Assembly: GCF_014127105.1 (NCBI RefSeq)
Contig: NZ_CP059902.1
Coordinates: 529,001 to 593,000, forward strand
DNA length: 64,000 nt
Reading direction: 5' to 3'
DNA from: Devosia sp. MC521
Lineage (GTDB): Bacteria > Pseudomonadota > Alphaproteobacteria > Rhizobiales > Devosiaceae
This document shows, piece after piece, positions 62,277 to 64,000 of the stretch. The position numbers and the translations under genes were made by a program. The notes beneath the pieces were generated by a model. The model made no database searches and was not told the DNA's origin. It worked only from the letters and a program-made list of their open reading frames with translations. Every line of letters begins with the position of its first letter. The first letter of the stretch is position 1.

Positions 62277-63563
62277 CTACTGCTGGATGCGCGGTGGTGA
62301 CCATTCTGCACCAAATCGGCCGCCGAGATGATTGACTGTGATCCTCGCGGCCGAGGGCTTGGTTGTTTCTTGTTGAGGACTGGGAGCGGCCAGAAACAAT
62401 AGTACCGCTACAGATAACTGTGTGCCGATATTGATATAGACCGGCTCGATCGCAAAAAGGACGAACGATGCGCCAATAAAGGCCGGGCCGATTTTTGGTC
62501 GCCATGCGACGAAGTCATTGGTGCTTGCAGAACTTAGATTGGGTGTGCGCAAACCTTTGTAGACGCAAATAAGGAGTGCGGGGAGGAGCAAGGCGCTGCC
62601 AATGATCCCTACGTCAAGCAGCATGTTGATAAACCCTGAATGCGCATTCAATGCCACTTCGTTGGTCGTGAAGGTTGTTTCCCTGGTGCGCAGCCCATAC
62701 CCTACCACTGGGTTGCGCCAGAATAGGTCGATGGCTCGTTCCCAGTACTCTGTTCTTCCGGTTAGCCCTGACTCGGTACCTCGCGTAAGGTCGTCAAGAA
62801 GGAGCACCCGCTGTTCGATCCATGCCCACAAAGGCCCTCGGAGCATGTGGTCAATCAAGAAAATGAACGATGCGGCGAACGCCATCGCGCTCAACAAGCC
62901 GACCTTGAGCACAAGATTTCGGGTTGAGAACAATAGGAGGGCGAAGAAAAGGGCGGACGCGACAAGTGTCCCTCGCGATTGGCAAAACAAAATTACACCG
63001 ACCCCTAGCAGGGTAGTGGCAATTCGGGTCCGGCGCCTCCCAAACATGCCAAATGCCATAGCGACAAAGGCTAACTTGGCTAGGTCATTGGGAGGGATGA
63101 ACCCCAAGCTTCGCAAGCGGACGCCAAGAACAACGTACAGAACGGCAATAAACGCGAAAATGCCTACAGAGAAAAGCGCGAGGTGGCGCTCCATATCCCT
63201 GCCGGACCTCCAAAGCCTAACCATTGCGCTGAATACGGCAAGGTGAATGCAGCTAAAAAGAGCGGAATCTACAGGTGAAACGGAGAGAGGTGCCGACAGA
63301 AGTGTGTAACCGCAGAACAGCAGAAACAATCGGTGATGCGCTTGAATGGATGAAAAGCGCAGGGAGTTCAGGTAGCTACCACGCCAGAACAAAAATGCTG
63401 TTCCACAGAAAGCAAGGACCCCCGCCGCCTGATAAACCACAGGCGAACTAGAGTTTAGCGATACAAGTTGCTCCCAACTTCTGATACCTGTGTACGGCAT
63501 GAACATTAGGCAATTCCATGCAAGAAGGGCAAGCATCACAACCGGCGTGGCACTGACTTTCAT
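62277..63563 (-). CDS. O-antigen polymerase/ligase family membrane protein
   Basis: A 428-residue protein with about 11 hydrophobic helices of the Wzy/WaaL (O-antigen ligase) type. The family periplasmic-loop pattern is visible as TGRTEYWERAIDLFWRNPVV then GYGLRTRETTF and LNAHSGFINMLLDVGIIG, with the Arg and His residues in their usual places. It would join repeat units or ligate the finished chain. AAGGTGGAAAG lies before ATG 63563. The non-coding stretch 62046-62276 beyond its stop shows nothing. Confidence 0.87.
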   Translation of the reverse strand: MKVSATPVVMLALLAWNCLMFMPYTGIRSWEQLVSLNSSSPVVYQAAGVLAFCGTAFLFWRGSYLNSLRFSSIQAHHRLFLLFCGYTLLSAPLSVSPVDSALFSCIHLAVFSAMVRLWRSGRDMERHLALFSVGIFAFIAVLYVVLGVRLRSLGFIPPNDLAKLAFVAMAFGMFGRRRTRIATTLLGVGVILFCQSRGTLVASALFFALLLFSTRNLVLKVGLLSAMAFAASFIFLIDHMLRGPLWAWIEQRVLLLDDLTRGTESGLTGRTEYWERAIDLFWRNPVVGYGLRTRETTFTTNEVALNAHSGFINMLLDVGIIGSALLLPALLICVYKGLRTPNLSSASTNDFVAWRPKIGPAFIGASFVLFAIEPVYINIGTQLSVAVLLFLAAPSPQQETTKPSAARITVNHLGGRFGAEWSPPRIQQ

Positions 63564-63603
63564 GCGAACTTTCCACCTTCGAGGGCTACACTTTTTGCCC
63601 TTT

Positions 63604-63858
63604 TCAGGCTGCTAAAATCCAACTACCAGCTAATCCCCCGCCATGCATCAGCATGGCGCACCGTGCCCCCGCTATTTTTCCAAGTCTGCTCCATGTCTTC
63701 AACCTTGCGTCGTACCCCAACGTTGACTTGGAGGGCTCATTGTCGGGGTTGGAGAGACGCGATCTCAAGTGGCGCAGGAGATCTTCCAAGTCGTCGTAAA
63801 CGTCGGCTGGCGCGGCTCGGCCGGTGACGGTAATAAAGGCGAGGGCGGATTGGCTCAT
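63604..63858 (-). CDS. small hypothetical protein in the polysaccharide locus
   Basis: An 84-residue protein (MSQSALAFITVTGRAAPADV at the start) with a charged middle (VYDDLEDLLRHLRSRL) and a short hydrophobic C-terminus. No family recognised. It sits 18 bases after the glycosyltransferase stop and 40 bases before the polymerase gene on the same strand, so it could be real, but the frame may also be a remnant. Confidence 0.4.
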   Translation of the reverse strand: MSQSALAFITVTGRAAPADVYDDLEDLLRHLRSRLSNPDNEPSKSTLGYDARLKTWSRLGKIAGARCAMLMHGGGLAGSWILAA

Positions 63859-63876
63859 CTTGATCGCGCTCGCGAG

Positions 63877-64000
63877 TCAAGGGCGTACCGGTAGGCATGC
63901 AGATGGGCATCTACAGGGTCCTCTTTCCGAGCTAGCACAAATTCGCGGGCGGCGCGGCCGAATGCGTGCCGGTTCACGAGCACTTGACGGATGGCTAAGG
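63877..64000 (-). CDS. glycosyltransferase C-terminus (partial)
   Basis: The last 40 residues of a gene that starts beyond the window: LAIRQVLVNRHAFGRAAREF, then VLARKEDPVDAHLHAYRYAL. The pattern R-x-x-x-G-x-AAREFV is the usual end helix of a GT-B glycosyltransferase. It fits the polysaccharide context but the evidence is a short tail. Confidence 0.55.
   Translation of the reverse strand, partial: LSHPSSAREPARIRPRRPRICASSERGPCRCPSACLPVRP

Noticed and set aside
1-64000. CRISPR arrays
   Set aside because: No regularly spaced identical repeats found; the repeats seen are dispersed palindromes.

Overview
The window looks like chromosomal DNA of an alphaproteobacterium of the Hyphomicrobiales, most likely Devosia-like. 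The grounds are an octaprenyl-type prenyl synthase, separate glyQ/glyS subunit genes, a TIGR02301 protein, direct-repeat SOS-box architecture, and many GC-rich palindromic intergenic repeats. The genus is an inference from gene content and was not tested by search.

Region 1 (1-33,676) is ordinary core genome. It holds isoprenoid genes (ispE tail, prenyl synthase, ispH), an S49 protease, glyQ and glyS separated by a HigBA-type toxin-antitoxin pair, rnk and a LemA/DUF2207 pair, then rnhA, a pyruvate-phosphate-dikinase-like enzyme, a SleB-type wall hydrolase, pyrC, ygfZ, aroC, bioY and several repair or housekeeping hydrolases. Intergenic gaps carry palindromic repeats. It ends at a tRNA-Gln(TTG) gene with encoded CCA.

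Region 2 (33,677 to about 43,035) is an accessory island next to the tRNA. It carries an Mrr-like restriction endonuclease and a two-gene operon encoding a very large SMC/Rad50-like ATPase and a PD-(D/E)xK-type protein. The ATPase has a CPVC hook and two C-terminal domains that look like LexA/UmuD (S24) folds, the second with a plausible Ser-Lys dyad. Beyond the operon are a second SRAP (HMCES/YedK) gene and a small HTH plus zinc-ribbon pair directly behind a GAAC-N7-GAAC SOS box. The island ends in a cluster of CAACTT repeats against a 5'-truncated enolase-superfamily gene. The ATPase/nuclease operon is the best candidate for an undescribed system.

Region 3 (43,600-50,600) contains an intact IS3-family element and then a tightly coupled three-gene unit: a GIY-YIG/DUF4357 protein, a soluble FtsH-like AAA+ ATPase with an M41 zinc protease motif, and a tyrosine recombinase. 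After it comes a gene with a carbohydrate-binding-like domain broken by an in-frame stop.

Region 4 (50,900-64,000) is an exopolysaccharide/O-antigen-type locus: GDP-mannose 3,5-epimerase-like enzyme, GT4 glycosyltransferase, pyruvyl transferase, flippase, sugar-phosphate transferase, O-antigen polymerase/ligase and the tail of another glycosyltransferase. It is broken up by mobile DNA. An IS66 element at 54,629-57,898 has visible inverted ends and two passenger genes, and fragments of IS256, IS5, IS3 and another IS66 lie around it. One glycosyltransferase is truncated next to the flippase, so the locus has been rearranged.
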